From positions 45,191-109,190 of IMG/VR virus record IMGVR_UViG_3300025853_000040: a stretch of 64,000 nucleotides of DNA; one strand, written 5' to 3'. Both the position numbers and the translations under genes were made by a program. Numbering within the stretch: the stretch's first letter is position 1; every line of letters starts with the position of its first letter. Below, piece after piece: positions 17,391-27,600 of this stretch. The stretch is from a virus. The notes beneath the pieces are model-generated. The model was not told the DNA's origin. It did no database searches and saw only the letters and a list, made by a program, of their open reading frames with translations.

Positions 17391-18553
17391 TATAACATCA
17401 CCGTATTTTCTTTTTTATCTTTTTTAATTATATCCTCTAAATTATTCATCTCTTTAATAACTTGCTGAACTGTTATTGATTTCATACAGCTGTAAGAAGG
17501 GCAAACCCATAGTTTTCCATTTCTATCTTGATCAAACATATTTGGTCTCCAACAACCTAAATCATCTTGATCACATGAGTTTTTATTCCATATATTAATA
17601 TTATGTTTCCAACCCCAAACATAAGGTGAAACACTACCCCATAAAACAACACCTCTTCTTTTTATAGAGGGAAATAATGCAGCTGCTAAATGTGGTAGAT
17701 AGTTATCAATACTTAAAAACATTCTACACTTTTGAGATTGTAATATTTGTAATACTGGATTTAAATTATCTACTTTTAATGATGTTATACCGGGTATCTC
17801 TGGATTATATTCGTTTGCAAAAACTTGAACAAAAGAATATCTATCTTTTAATTTTGCAGCTAACTCACCCCATTGCTGAAGTGACCATACTTTATGTGTT
17901 CTGTAGTTTATACCAGACATTAATTCATGTGGGTTTCTATCAACTCCTAAATGAACTAATACTATAGGTTTTTTATTTTGATTAATAAAACTATTAACTT
18001 TATTATTACTTCCACTAATCTTAAGCATAGGGTGGCCACCATCATATTCCAGTGGACTAGCCATAGATTTAGAGTATAGATTACATATAAATGATTTAGG
18101 ATCATCCTTATATCTGTGCTGAGTGATTAGTTTGGTTAAACTAAAGCCATATTCTATAGAATAAACTCTATCTATATTGTTTTTTATAAGTTTAGGTATT
18201 ATATTTTCATCACGATTAAAAAATTGATTTTGTGCACGCCAACTATCTAAATATATACCATGTTCAAAACCATTTTCTATAGGTATAACACCCGGATCAT
18301 GTGGCCATTGATTGGGAGATTCTGGAACTTGAACTCCATATACGTTCTGCCCAGACATTGCAGAAGAAACCATATGACCTATTATACTATTATCTATTAC
18401 TAGTATAGGATATGTATTTCTTTCTTGTTTTCTTATTCTTATAAGAGATCTTATAAAGCATGTTTGTATTATTCTAGCTCCCATACCTCCAGCTAGTATT
18501 AATATATATACTTTATCTTTTTCAGTTATTTGTATTTGTTTATTCTGGTTCAT
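17390..18553 (-). CDS. Glycosyltransferase family 9 (heptosyltransferase-like)
   Basis: This 387-residue protein has the two Rossmann halves expected of GT-B enzymes of family 9, which move heptose (or a similar sugar) from an ADP donor to lipopolysaccharide. N-terminal half: ILAGGMGARIIQTCFIRSLI, a glycine loop and a basic helix. C-terminal half: KPIVLVHLGVDRNPHELM near residue 200 and RMFLSIDNYLPHLAAALF near 285, the donor-binding region that in the family normally reads D-s-g-x-x-H-x-A. The end has several Cys and Trp (WVCPSYSCMKSITVQQV), unusual for the family. The ribosome site is weak. The next gene starts in its stop codon. Confidence 0.75.
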   Translation of the reverse strand: MNQNKQIQITEKDKVYILILAGGMGARIIQTCFIRSLIRIRKQERNTYPILVIDNSIIGHMVSSAMSGQNVYGVQVPESPNQWPHDPGVIPIENGFEHGIYLDSWRAQNQFFNRDENIIPKLIKNNIDRVYSIEYGFSLTKLITQHRYKDDPKSFICNLYSKSMASPLEYDGGHPMLKISGSNNKVNSFINQNKKPIVLVHLGVDRNPHELMSGINYRTHKVWSLQQWGELAAKLKDRYSFVQVFANEYNPEIPGITSLKVDNLNPVLQILQSQKCRMFLSIDNYLPHLAAALFPSIKRRGVVLWGSVSPYVWGWKHNINIWNKNSCDQDDLGCWRPNMFDQDRNGKLWVCPSYSCMKSITVQQVIKEMNNLEDIIKKDKKENTVML

Positions 18554-18654
18554 AAACTTATTAATATATAGTATATTATTCTTTTATTTTGTTTTAACTA
18601 GGTTGCTCTTAATATATATTAATAAATTAATTTTACTTTATAAACTTTATTTTT
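18554..18654. other. AT-rich gap between the first fibre and the sugar cluster
   Basis: About 100 bases of almost pure A and T with no gene. A TTTATTAATATAT stretch on the minus strand weakly resembles the candidate late motif, but there is no clear promoter or hairpin. It lies just upstream of the last fibre's stop. Confidence 0.5.
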
Positions 18655-21600
18655 TTATGTCCAAGAATTAGCCTCATATGTAAGACTTGCATGGATTGTA
18701 GCTGGAACAGAAGAAATATCTGCAGGAGCTAGTTCTGTGTCAAAATTACTGCTATCAGTCCATCTATACAAACCAGCTTCTGTTGTATTTGGCCCTATGT
18801 TTAGAGTAATTGCCCCCCCACCGTTATTAAACCCTCTTGTGAAAGAAGATATACCCGCGGATCGGTAGTTGGCATCAGTATTTGATGTAAATGGCAGACC
18901 CCCAATTCTCAATTGACCGCTGCCACCAGAGATACTTGATATATCAATTTTTATTTGCACTGTTACTAAATTACCTATTCTAGTATATCTACCATATTGA
19001 ACTGAATATCCTACTGTTGGGTTACTAGTGCTCGCGACAATTGTTGGTGTAAAACTGTTTGTTTCATAAAAAGTGTCACCGTTTTGATATATATCACCAT
19101 TAACCTCCAATTTTGGTGTTACTATAGTTTTATGAGCACAAACCTCACCATCACAGGTTATAGTCATTCTATCTATAGCGCAATAACTACTTCCTGATCC
19201 ATAAACCGAAGTATAAAACCTTATATCACCATAAAGAGAACTTCCTCCCGTATTAGGGTTGACGGAATAAATACCAACACCGTCGCCGAATGCCATATGT
19301 CCTCTTAATGTATTTCCACCACCACTGAATCCAGTATAAGGTCTACATACCATCAAATCTGGGAGGAAACCATTTGGTCGGAAAGTGCCAGTAGTGGTGC
19401 CATTATATCCGTTAAAATCCCCATCAGAACCAGAAGAACCGTGAACGGTAAGACGAAAGCTTGGCGCGTCCGTTCCTATGCCGACATTTTCATTAGCGAG
19501 AATGATCATAGCGGCAGTCGCTGCGGCAAGGTTATCACCAGTTCCATTACTTGTAGTGCCTGCATTAACTGAAAATTGTATAGAGTTTCCTCCAGCTCCG
19601 TTATCAGTAGCTATAATCAATCTATCAGCACTATAATCATAACCAAAATAACCAACACCTTGACCAGAAGAGTGAGCTATAAATAAAGCGTCATTATTAT
19701 TAGATGCTACACCAATATATCTTGCAGTGCCCGAAGTATTCGTAAAAGCGGTGTTGTATGCTTCATTTACAGAAAGATTGCCAGCACTAGTTACTCTCAT
19801 TTTTTCAGCAGTTGTTCCACCACTTCTTGTGTCAAATCTAAGATAACCATTACTAGCATCTACTCTTTTACCATATATTGCAGCGTGTGCAGCAGCTTCA
19901 GACCAACTATTAGTTGTAGTGTGAAAAAATATTCCGTGACCATCATCAGCTCCTGTAGAGTTATGCTCTAAAAGAATATTACCACCCTTAAGTGTTAGTA
20001 ATGATGGAGGCCTAGTTTCACCTATGCCAACATTACCACCTGTTGTTACAGCAAATTTTGCTTCTGATGTATTATTATCGTTTGTTGTATTCAAAGACCA
20101 TGTGTTGAAGTGATCGCTACCACCTCTACGCAATATACCTTGATACCAGATTATACTTCCTTTTGTCCCTAATCTTATCGCTGCTGAGCGCACAGGCTGT
20201 GCAGTTGTTTCATATTGCTTTATTGTAAGAAATGCTCCGCCATCGCTGTGTGTGTTTTCAAAATAAGCAATATCACTATCGGAGCTGTATTCATCAGCAA
20301 CATGAAGTCTGGCTAATGGTGTAGTGTTACCACCTATACTAACGTCACCATCACCAGTTATTCTCATATATTCTGTTCGCGCTGGCCCAACTGCAAAATT
20401 TAAAAACCCCTTTTCTGAACCGGCAGTGCAAACTTCTATACCACCACCTATGAAACCATATTCTATATCATTAGTTACATCTGCGCTGTTTCCGTGACTA
20501 AAACGAACACCTATAGAAGAATTAACTGCATTGTCTTGTCTTTTTAAATCTAATATGCCGAAATTACCTCCATTTGTAGATGGAGTTATAATAGTTGCGA
20601 CAGTAGCATTTCCCTCACCCAAAACTGATAATTGACGGGGTGGTTCCACCATATTAATGCCAACAAAACCAGCATTAGTTATTCTCATTTTTTCATCGTT
20701 GTCAGTAAGGAAACGTATAAAGTTTGTTCCATTACCATTACCGGCGTGTATTTCAAAATCGTGGTTTGTTATAGTTCCTATTCTACCATTATCCGCACCA
20801 CTACTTGGGCTTTGTATTTCTACCGTTCTACCAGCATCATCTTCTAATCGTATTTTACCTATTCCAGCATAAGAAGAAACGTGAAGTTGAGTAACGGGAT
20901 TGGTTTCGTTTATGCCAACATTACCGGCGGAATTAATACGTAATCTTTCATCGCCTAAACCCCCATTTATTCTTGTGTGAAAAACTAATGCACCACCATA
21001 GTTAGCATCAACTGTGTTTTCCTTTACAGCTCCTATAACACCAAAGGTAGTTGCGTTAGAAAGACTATCATACTTACCAAGAAATATTATACCAGCGCCA
21101 GCTGTTCCAGAGTTATAGCTATCTGTTCCTTCTATCATAATTGTTGAAGGAACAGCAAAGGTTGTTTCATTAGATGATTTAATATGTAGTGCGCGGCTAG
21201 GTCCTGTTACACCTATGCCAACATTACCACCGTTGGGGTTTAATAATAAATCATTATAACCAGTTCCGTTAATACCCGCTTGCAAAAATCCCTTATCAGT
21301 AGATGTGTCAAAACCAATATTTAGGCGTTTGTTTGTATTAGTATCACCACTTATGACAACTTGCCCGGAGATCTGATTGTAACTACCTCCAGCAACATCA
21401 CCCTGTATGTGCAGTTTAAGCAGGGGTGATTCGGTTCCTATGCCGACATTACCTAAAATATTTGCCGGACCAGAATCACTATTAATATTTGTTTTTCTTA
21501 CTATAATATTAGAAACACAAGTAGGTATTGTGCCAGCTGAGTAATTAACTAATAAATGTGGTTCTATATATCTTACTGGCCCGCCATCACTACCATTAAA

Positions 21601-24342
21601 GGGTGTATGTGATGTGGGTAGTGTCAAATTTCCAGAATATTTATGCCAAACACCATCTGTAGGTATTGTTTCTGCAGATACAAAATATATAATACCAGCG
21701 TTTGTTGAAATAGGATTGCAATCTTTATCTTCTCTAACAACGCCAAAGTAAAGATCCCCAGCTGTTCCTGTAGCTCCACTAGCTCTCTTAACCCAAACTT
21801 CACCATAAACACTTTCTCCAGCACAAACCGGTATCTTAGCTCCACACAAAGTAAGATTACCGTCTGTTGCAAAATATTCAGCATAGGGCGCATCACTTTC
21901 ATTTGTATTTCCATAAGTTACATTCGCTGAATTAGCACTTGAGTATTCTAAAACCTCCGGTCTAATATTACCATCAGCTAATTCTGGATATAAAGAAAAA
22001 TTATAATCACTACTGTAAGATTTGTTTATGTAAGTATTTCTTGATAATAGATTTTCACCATATATATTTCCACTCACATAAAGTTTAGATGTGGGATTTG
22101 TAGAACCTATGCCAACGTCACCAGTCGAAGTTACAGCCAATCGCACTGATCCTGCTGTAGAATCCAATATCTCAAAATTATCATCCCGCGCACCTACTGT
22201 TTGTAATTGATAGACTCGTGCGTCGTTCTCTATTGCGATGTATGGGTTCGCATCTGCACGTTTATCTTCAAGTATTATAGCTCCAGAAGCACCAGTAAAG
22301 CTTGTGCCTACTGCATGGATAACAGCATTTGTTGAAGGTGAGCTGTTATTTATACCAACATTGCCACCATTAGTTATTCTCATCTTTTCATCAGATGATA
22401 ACCCAAATCTCATATCACCAGATATTAACTGTAACCAGTTGGTTGTGTCTTGTAAATAAAGCGTTGATGTTGTTCCAGTAGATAACAGTAAGTCTCCTGC
22501 AAAATCTGCTTTCAATAAGGCATGTGCTGATGGTGTTTCTGTTCCAACAGCAAGTGTTCCACTTGATGTTATTCTCATCCTTTCGCTAAAATCAGAACCA
22601 TTACAAATGTAAAACCTTATTGGCCCAACTGCAAGATTCTCTATGTATGTGCAAGTATTAGTTTGACCAAATACACCAACATCTGTTGAACTATCATTGT
22701 CTTTAACATATATAGCACCACCACTAGGTCCATTAACAACCAACGCTCTACTAAAACTTGCGTGATCAACAATATTATTTGTTCCAACACCAACATTACC
22801 AGCACTATTTATTCTCATTTTTTCAGTTCTACCCGAACCACCACTATCTGTTCCAAAAACTAATGAACTGTGCTGATTGGTATCTTCTGTTATTGCTCCA
22901 ATGTATGTGATTCTATTTTGGCTATTACCAGTTTGATTAAACTGTAATCCAGAAAACACCCCGCCTGAAACATGATTTACATTATTACTAATTACTAACC
23001 CAAAATCACTTATATTAGGAGCAACATTTGCATATGCTGTTGAAGTGTTATTTACTATAGTAAGTTTGGCCGCTGTAGGTGTTGATGTTCCAATCGCTAT
23101 ACCACCAGCTGTATAGTATATATCGTTCACATTAGATGTCCAAAAACCACTAGCTCCGCCATAAACAGAACCATTAAGAGTTAAATTACCGGTAAAATTT
23201 ATGTTACCTGTTACATCTAATGTATATGATGGGTTTTCATTAGCTATACCAACCAAACCAGCATCATTAATTGTCATTCTTATGGCGGCACTTCCAGTCG
23301 CATCATATCTTGTTGCGAAAAATAAATCACCACCCTTATTTGTTCTTAGAAATCTCGTTCCAATATAAGCCGAACCAAGCCCAGATCCATCGTGAAATTG
23401 CATTGATGCAAAGTTATTTACTGTGGTGTTATCGTTTTCTAGAGAGAAAAATACATTGGCGTTTGTTGAAAAATTAGTTTCTGAACGAGCATTAGAGATT
23501 TCAAGCTTCTTTGAAGGTTCTGTAGTTCCTATGCCTACGGCCTCACTATTGTTAACAACAAACAATCCTTCTTTTCCAGATCTTGTAACATGAATTAATC
23601 TTTTTGTAGCTCCGCTAGTGTGATTAGATCTTATGCATAAAATTGACTTTCCATCATCGGGCGTTCCTACAATATATACTGCGTCTTGATCTGGTCTATT
23701 TCCTGCATTAATTGATAATGATGCTGGTGGAGTGGCACAATTTAACCCAACATTACCTGTAGATCTTTTAATAGTTAACGCTTCTGATATATAAGATCCG
23801 GCGTCATCATATCTATATATTCCAAAATCTGATCCTGCATCTAACCCGGATTCGGTGGTGCCGTTTGCCGCTAACCCCCATCTAATACTATTAGAGGAAA
23901 TATCTCCGGTGTGAAACCTAAGAATACGATTGCCACCTGCAGCACCATTAATAGTAATACCGGTCCCTCCACCTGCGTTTACAAAAACTGATCCGCTTGT
24001 AGTAAGTTTGTATCCAGAAGCAACAGCGGTGGTTCCTATACCAACACTAGTATCATTTTTTATCCTCATAGCTTCTGTGAATGCATCATCAATATAAAAT
24101 GTCATATCACCACTACGAGTTCCAATAGTAGCGTTACCAGCACTATCTTTTATGTTAATATAAGCATCAACATCAGATGACTCAAATGTTGCAACTTGAT
24201 TTCCTGCTCCAGAATTTACGTGTAAACTAAGTGTTGGGTTAACCTCACCGACACCCACTCTATTGTTAACGCAATCAATAGTTAATGTATTGTTATCAAT
24301 GTTTAGGTTACCAATATCTATTAAATTTTTATACTTGGCCAT
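18655..24342 (-). CDS. Giant tail fibre, VGIGT-repeat type, C-terminal YGRYTRIG domain
   Basis: This is a 1895-residue fibre. Residues 1-34 (MAKYKNLIDIGNLNIDNNTL) form a module shared with two other fibres and probably attach it to the baseplate or to a partner. The body is a long series of beta-repeats with NVGIGTxxPxxxL and EKMRIT/SxGNVGI words, typical of fibres from marine contractile phages. The end (about 1760-1895) has a globular-looking domain: TPTIVASTSNPTVGYSVQ, then YGRYTRIGNLVTV, commonly found as a fibre tip. There is no S74 chaperone end. A block encoding about residues 1448-1516 (19794-20009) is nearly identical to one in the 1104-residue fibre. AAGG within the end of the previous gene serves as ribosome site. 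Confidence 0.9.
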   Translation of the reverse strand: MAKYKNLIDIGNLNIDNNTLTIDCVNNRVGVGEVNPTLSLHVNSGAGNQVATFESSDVDAYINIKDSAGNATIGTRSGDMTFYIDDAFTEAMRIKNDTSVGIGTTAVASGYKLTTSGSVFVNAGGGTGITINGAAGGNRILRFHTGDISSNSIRWGLAANGTTESGLDAGSDFGIYRYDDAGSYISEALTIKRSTGNVGLNCATPPASLSINAGNRPDQDAVYIVGTPDDGKSILCIRSNHTSGATKRLIHVTRSGKEGLFVVNNSEAVGIGTTEPSKKLEISNARSETNFSTNANVFFSLENDNTTVNNFASMQFHDGSGLGSAYIGTRFLRTNKGGDLFFATRYDATGSAAIRMTINDAGLVGIANENPSYTLDVTGNINFTGNLTLNGSVYGGASGFWTSNVNDIYYTAGGIAIGTSTPTAAKLTIVNNTSTAYANVAPNISDFGLVISNNVNHVSGGVFSGLQFNQTGNSQNRITYIGAITEDTNQHSSLVFGTDSGGSGRTEKMRINSAGNVGVGTNNIVDHASFSRALVVNGPSGGAIYVKDNDSSTDVGVFGQTNTCTYIENLAVGPIRFYICNGSDFSERMRITSSGTLAVGTETPSAHALLKADFAGDLLLSTGTTSTLYLQDTTNWLQLISGDMRFGLSSDEKMRITNGGNVGINNSSPSTNAVIHAVGTSFTGASGAIILEDKRADANPYIAIENDARVYQLQTVGARDDNFEILDSTAGSVRLAVTSTGDVGIGSTNPTSKLYVSGNIYGENLLSRNTYINKSYSSDYNFSLYPELADGNIRPEVLEYSSANSANVTYGNTNESDAPYAEYFATDGNLTLCGAKIPVCAGESVYGEVWVKRASGATGTAGDLYFGVVREDKDCNPISTNAGIIYFVSAETIPTDGVWHKYSGNLTLPTSHTPFNGSDGGPVRYIEPHLLVNYSAGTIPTCVSNIIVRKTNINSDSGPANILGNVGIGTESPLLKLHIQGDVAGGSYNQISGQVVISGDTNTNKRLNIGFDTSTDKGFLQAGINGTGYNDLLLNPNGGNVGIGVTGPSRALHIKSSNETTFAVPSTIMIEGTDSYNSGTAGAGIIFLGKYDSLSNATTFGVIGAVKENTVDANYGGALVFHTRINGGLGDERLRINSAGNVGINETNPVTQLHVSSYAGIGKIRLEDDAGRTVEIQSPSSGADNGRIGTITNHDFEIHAGNGNGTNFIRFLTDNDEKMRITNAGFVGINMVEPPRQLSVLGEGNATVATIITPSTNGGNFGILDLKRQDNAVNSSIGVRFSHGNSADVTNDIEYGFIGGGIEVCTAGSEKGFLNFAVGPARTEYMRITGDGDVSIGGNTTPLARLHVADEYSSDSDIAYFENTHSDGGAFLTIKQYETTAQPVRSAAIRLGTKGSIIWYQGILRRGGSDHFNTWSLNTTNDNNTSEAKFAVTTGGNVGIGETRPPSLLTLKGGNILLEHNSTGADDGHGIFFHTTTNSWSEAAAHAAIYGKRVDASNGYLRFDTRSGGTTAEKMRVTSAGNLSVNEAYNTAFTNTSGTARYIGVASNNNDALFIAHSSGQGVGYFGYDYSADRLIIATDNGAGGNSIQFSVNAGTTSNGTGDNLAAATAAMIILANENVGIGTDAPSFRLTVHGSSGSDGDFNGYNGTTTGTFRPNGFLPDLMVCRPYTGFSGGGNTLRGHMAFGDGVGIYSVNPNTGGSSLYGDIRFYTSVYGSGSSYCAIDRMTITCDGEVCAHKTIVTPKLEVNGDIYQNGDTFYETNSFTPTIVASTSNPTVGYSVQYGRYTRIGNLVTVQIKIDISSISGGSGQLRIGGLPFTSNTDANYRSAGISSFTRGFNNGGGAITLNIGPNTTEAGLYRWTDSSNFDTELAPADISSVPATIHASLTYEANSWT

Positions 24343-24343
24343 A

Positions 24344-24601
24344 TTATACCTTAGAATTATTTACATCTTCTAAATGTAATTTATATAATGATTTTATATC
24401 ATCTGTCCAAACAAACATAGCTATATCTTTTACTTCTTTAGGTATTTCTTGTAAATCATGATTTGGAGCAATAGTATTTCTATGAAATGTTTTTGATATT
24501 TGTTTGTTATCCTCTAAAACTATAGTTGCAATTCTGTATTGTATTATTTTATAATCACCAATAATTTCTATAGAATCAACCTTAATTATTTTTTCAAACA
24601 T
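24344..24601 (-). CDS. Small accessory protein between two giant fibre genes
   Basis: This 85-residue protein (MFEKIIKVDSIEIIGDYKII) is mixed alpha/beta with a beta-rich opening and a helical acidic end. GTGGAG precedes the ATG. Its stop (TAA) is separated by one base from the next fibre ATG, and its last codons contain that gene's AAGG site, so translation is coupled. I do not recognise it. Position suggests a fibre assembly helper or a short attachment subunit. No membrane segment or signal peptide is seen. Confidence 0.65.
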   Translation of the reverse strand: MFEKIIKVDSIEIIGDYKIIQYRIATIVLEDNKQISKTFHRNTIAPNHDLQEIPKEVKDIAMFVWTDDIKSLYKLHLEDVNNSKV

Positions 24602-24620
24602 ACTTTTTCTCCACTTTTAT

Positions 24621-24628
24621 AATAAATA
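24621..24628 (-). promoter_or_regulatory. Candidate late promoter element TATTTATT
   Basis: The minus strand reads AGTTATATTTATTATAAAAG, with the octamer 20 bases before the 85-residue gene. This is in a 47-base intergenic gap between two giant fibre genes, so a new promoter here is plausible. Confidence 0.3.
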
Positions 24629-24648
24629 TAACTCTATTAAAGTATGTG

Positions 24649-27600
24649 CTAAGCCGTTTTCAATGTTCCAAAAAAACTTATTTCGTATAATCCACCTCCC
24701 CAATTAGTTTTATTTGTTCCATATAATTCTAATTGTGTTGCGAGGTTTGCTTGTAGTCTTGGGTGAGTTTCGGATGTGTCAGCTAAAATAGCAGCGCCAT
24801 TAGCTCTTGCATAACCCAACGGTAGTGCTTGGTATGCCCCATCGTGAAGAGTTTTTATATTAAAGGGTAAGTTCCCAATTAATATATTTCCCGCACCACC
24901 ACTTAAATTACCAGCTGTTACAAAAACATAACCAGCAAGAAAAACAGTATCACCAATTTTTGTATATCTACCACACGCTGTTGTATAATTTACAGTTGGG
25001 TTAGTTATCGTTCCATTTATTGTTGGTGTCCATGATCCCTCTTCGTATGAATCTAATACTTCCCCATTTGCTCCAAAAACAACACCATAACCACTATTAA
25101 TACATATATTTCCACCAGTAGCAATAGATACATCAGTTCCAGTATCTCTAGCTACAACCAATGGTTGACCCGTAGGTGATGGAGTATCCGCTATTGTTGA
25201 TAAATCTTGATCGCCTGCAATAATAACTTTGTGTGTTGAAGCCACACCTCCATCTCTAAAATACACAGCTCCTTGATCATGTATACACATTCTTTGTAAG
25301 AGATTTCCAGTTCCATTACCTCGTTGATCAGTATAAAACTCCAAACTCCCTCCGCCAGCACCGTCAGAGTGATTTGCCGCGGCGTGGGATTGTATTTGAG
25401 CTACTGGAGCTATTATATTACCAGTTGGACATGCTGCGTCAAAAGACACAACCCCAATAGTGTCTCCAGATAAAGGATATGATAATGTTCCTATTGTATT
25501 ACTTCTAGATTTAGATAAAGATATATAAGCCCCAACGGCGTCTGCGCAAAATCTGGTTACAGAAATTCCCGGAGTCGCATTACTAGTTGATGTGTTCATA
25601 ATTTGTAATGCTGCACAGCATTTAGTAACAAGGCTCCCAGTGCATAATCCAACCGCATTAGTTCCCACAAGAAGTGAACCAAACTTATCTAACCTCATTC
25701 TTATCTGAGAACTTCCAGTATTATCTCTTGTAGAAAACATAAGATCAGTAGCCATATTGTCTCTACAAAATCTAGCTGTAATAGTAGCACTTCCAAAGGG
25801 GTTAGTTGCATCGCCATCCCAAAAAGAAATAGATGCCATATTACATGCTGTTGTGTCTGGGTTTGCTACTTGTAATACATTATGCCCACCAGATGTAAAA
25901 TTTGTATTTGAGTTTGATTTAGATACTGCCAAACAAACACAACACGGTTCAGTGTTACCAATACCTACACGATTATCAAAATAGTTTTTAGCTTCACTAT
26001 TATCACCGCTTTGATATATTCCATACTGATGATTTATAGTTGTGTTAGCTCCTTTTAATGTGTCAATTTTTACTGATACCGCACAACATATAGTTCCTGT
26101 GGGATTAGTTGTATTAGAACCAGCTCTTGCCCAAACACCCCAAACATCTTTTAAAGTTCCAACAAACTGACTATTGTTAATATAACTTTGAACCCCTAAT
26201 CCAACTCTGTATCCATCATCAATAACACCCGTTGGCATACAAACATATGTTGAATATAGTTCAAGAGTTTTACAATAAGCCGTAACAGCGCCAGTTCCGG
26301 CACCAGCTGGTTCTCCAAAATAAGTGCATATTTCTGCTGTTTTTGTTATTGTTTGATCGCGATCATTATATACTGAAAACATATAATTTGGAACATGCGG
26401 AGTTCCTATACCCACATGACCATCACAATTAATAGTAAACCTACATTTAGCAGAACCACCACTACCAAAAACAAATTTCATATCATTACTTTCATGGTTT
26501 TGAAAATGAACTTGACCAGAGGCCGAGCCACTTTCATTACCTAAAACAGTTATATAAAATCCATCCGTGTCTGCAGTTCCAGTTGCTATATTTGTCATAT
26601 GTAGTCTAGATTGAGTATCAGCAACATCTGCGTTTACATGTAAAACTTTTCCATTTTCTGTTGTTGGTGAATCAATACCTATACCAATATTTCCGCTATT
26701 AGTTATTCTCATTCTTTCACGCCAATCAGCGTTGCCACCACCAGCTCTTGTTTTAAAAGATAAATCACCATTATAAGCAGATTTATAAATATTATTGATA
26801 GACCATTCAGCTTGAAGGCCAGCTCCTGTAACAAGACTAATACTAGAAAAATCCTCCGCAGTTTCATTATTGTTTCTAGCAACAATTTGTGCTCTTATTC
26901 TTTGGTCATTATTAGGTGCAAAATTTACAGTTTCATCTTTTCTAACATCAAGACGAACTTCCGGAGAATCTTGGCCAATGCCAACGCTGCCATTTCTTCC
27001 AACAATTCTCATAGCTTCAAAAAAGTTGTTAGATGTATCTGTTGGTAAGAAAACAAAATCACTATTTAAAACAGCCGATCCGTCTTGAGCCATACAAGGA
27101 TATTGAACAGCTATTCTCGCGCCTGTAAATCCGCCACCATGTGATCCAGCCACAGAACAAAGACCAGCAAAGTCGATGCTCGTCCATTGGTCTTGTGTTA
27201 ACCCTTGCAAATCAGTTGAAACGGCGTCGTTCTGCGATGCAACAAGAAGTGATCCTTGACAAGATTTATTTGTTATTGATGCAGAGTTATCTGATGTAAT
27301 TGATTGCCAAAGAGTGGCCACGGAACTGTTACTAGATCTTCCTGCAACTATTCTACCACATAATCTTATACCCTCACTCGCGGCCGATGTTCCAACAGAT
27401 ATATTATTAAGATAATATATATCAGAGCCGCTAGTAGACCAAGGGTTACCGCCGCCAGCAATTGGTGATCCGTTAGCATAATAAGTTCCGGTTATATTGA
27501 CATCGCCGGATATATCTAATTTATATGAAGAGTTTGGATTATTAACACCAATACCTACTCTATTATCAACAAAAGACATTGTTGGCGTTGTAAATGTAGT

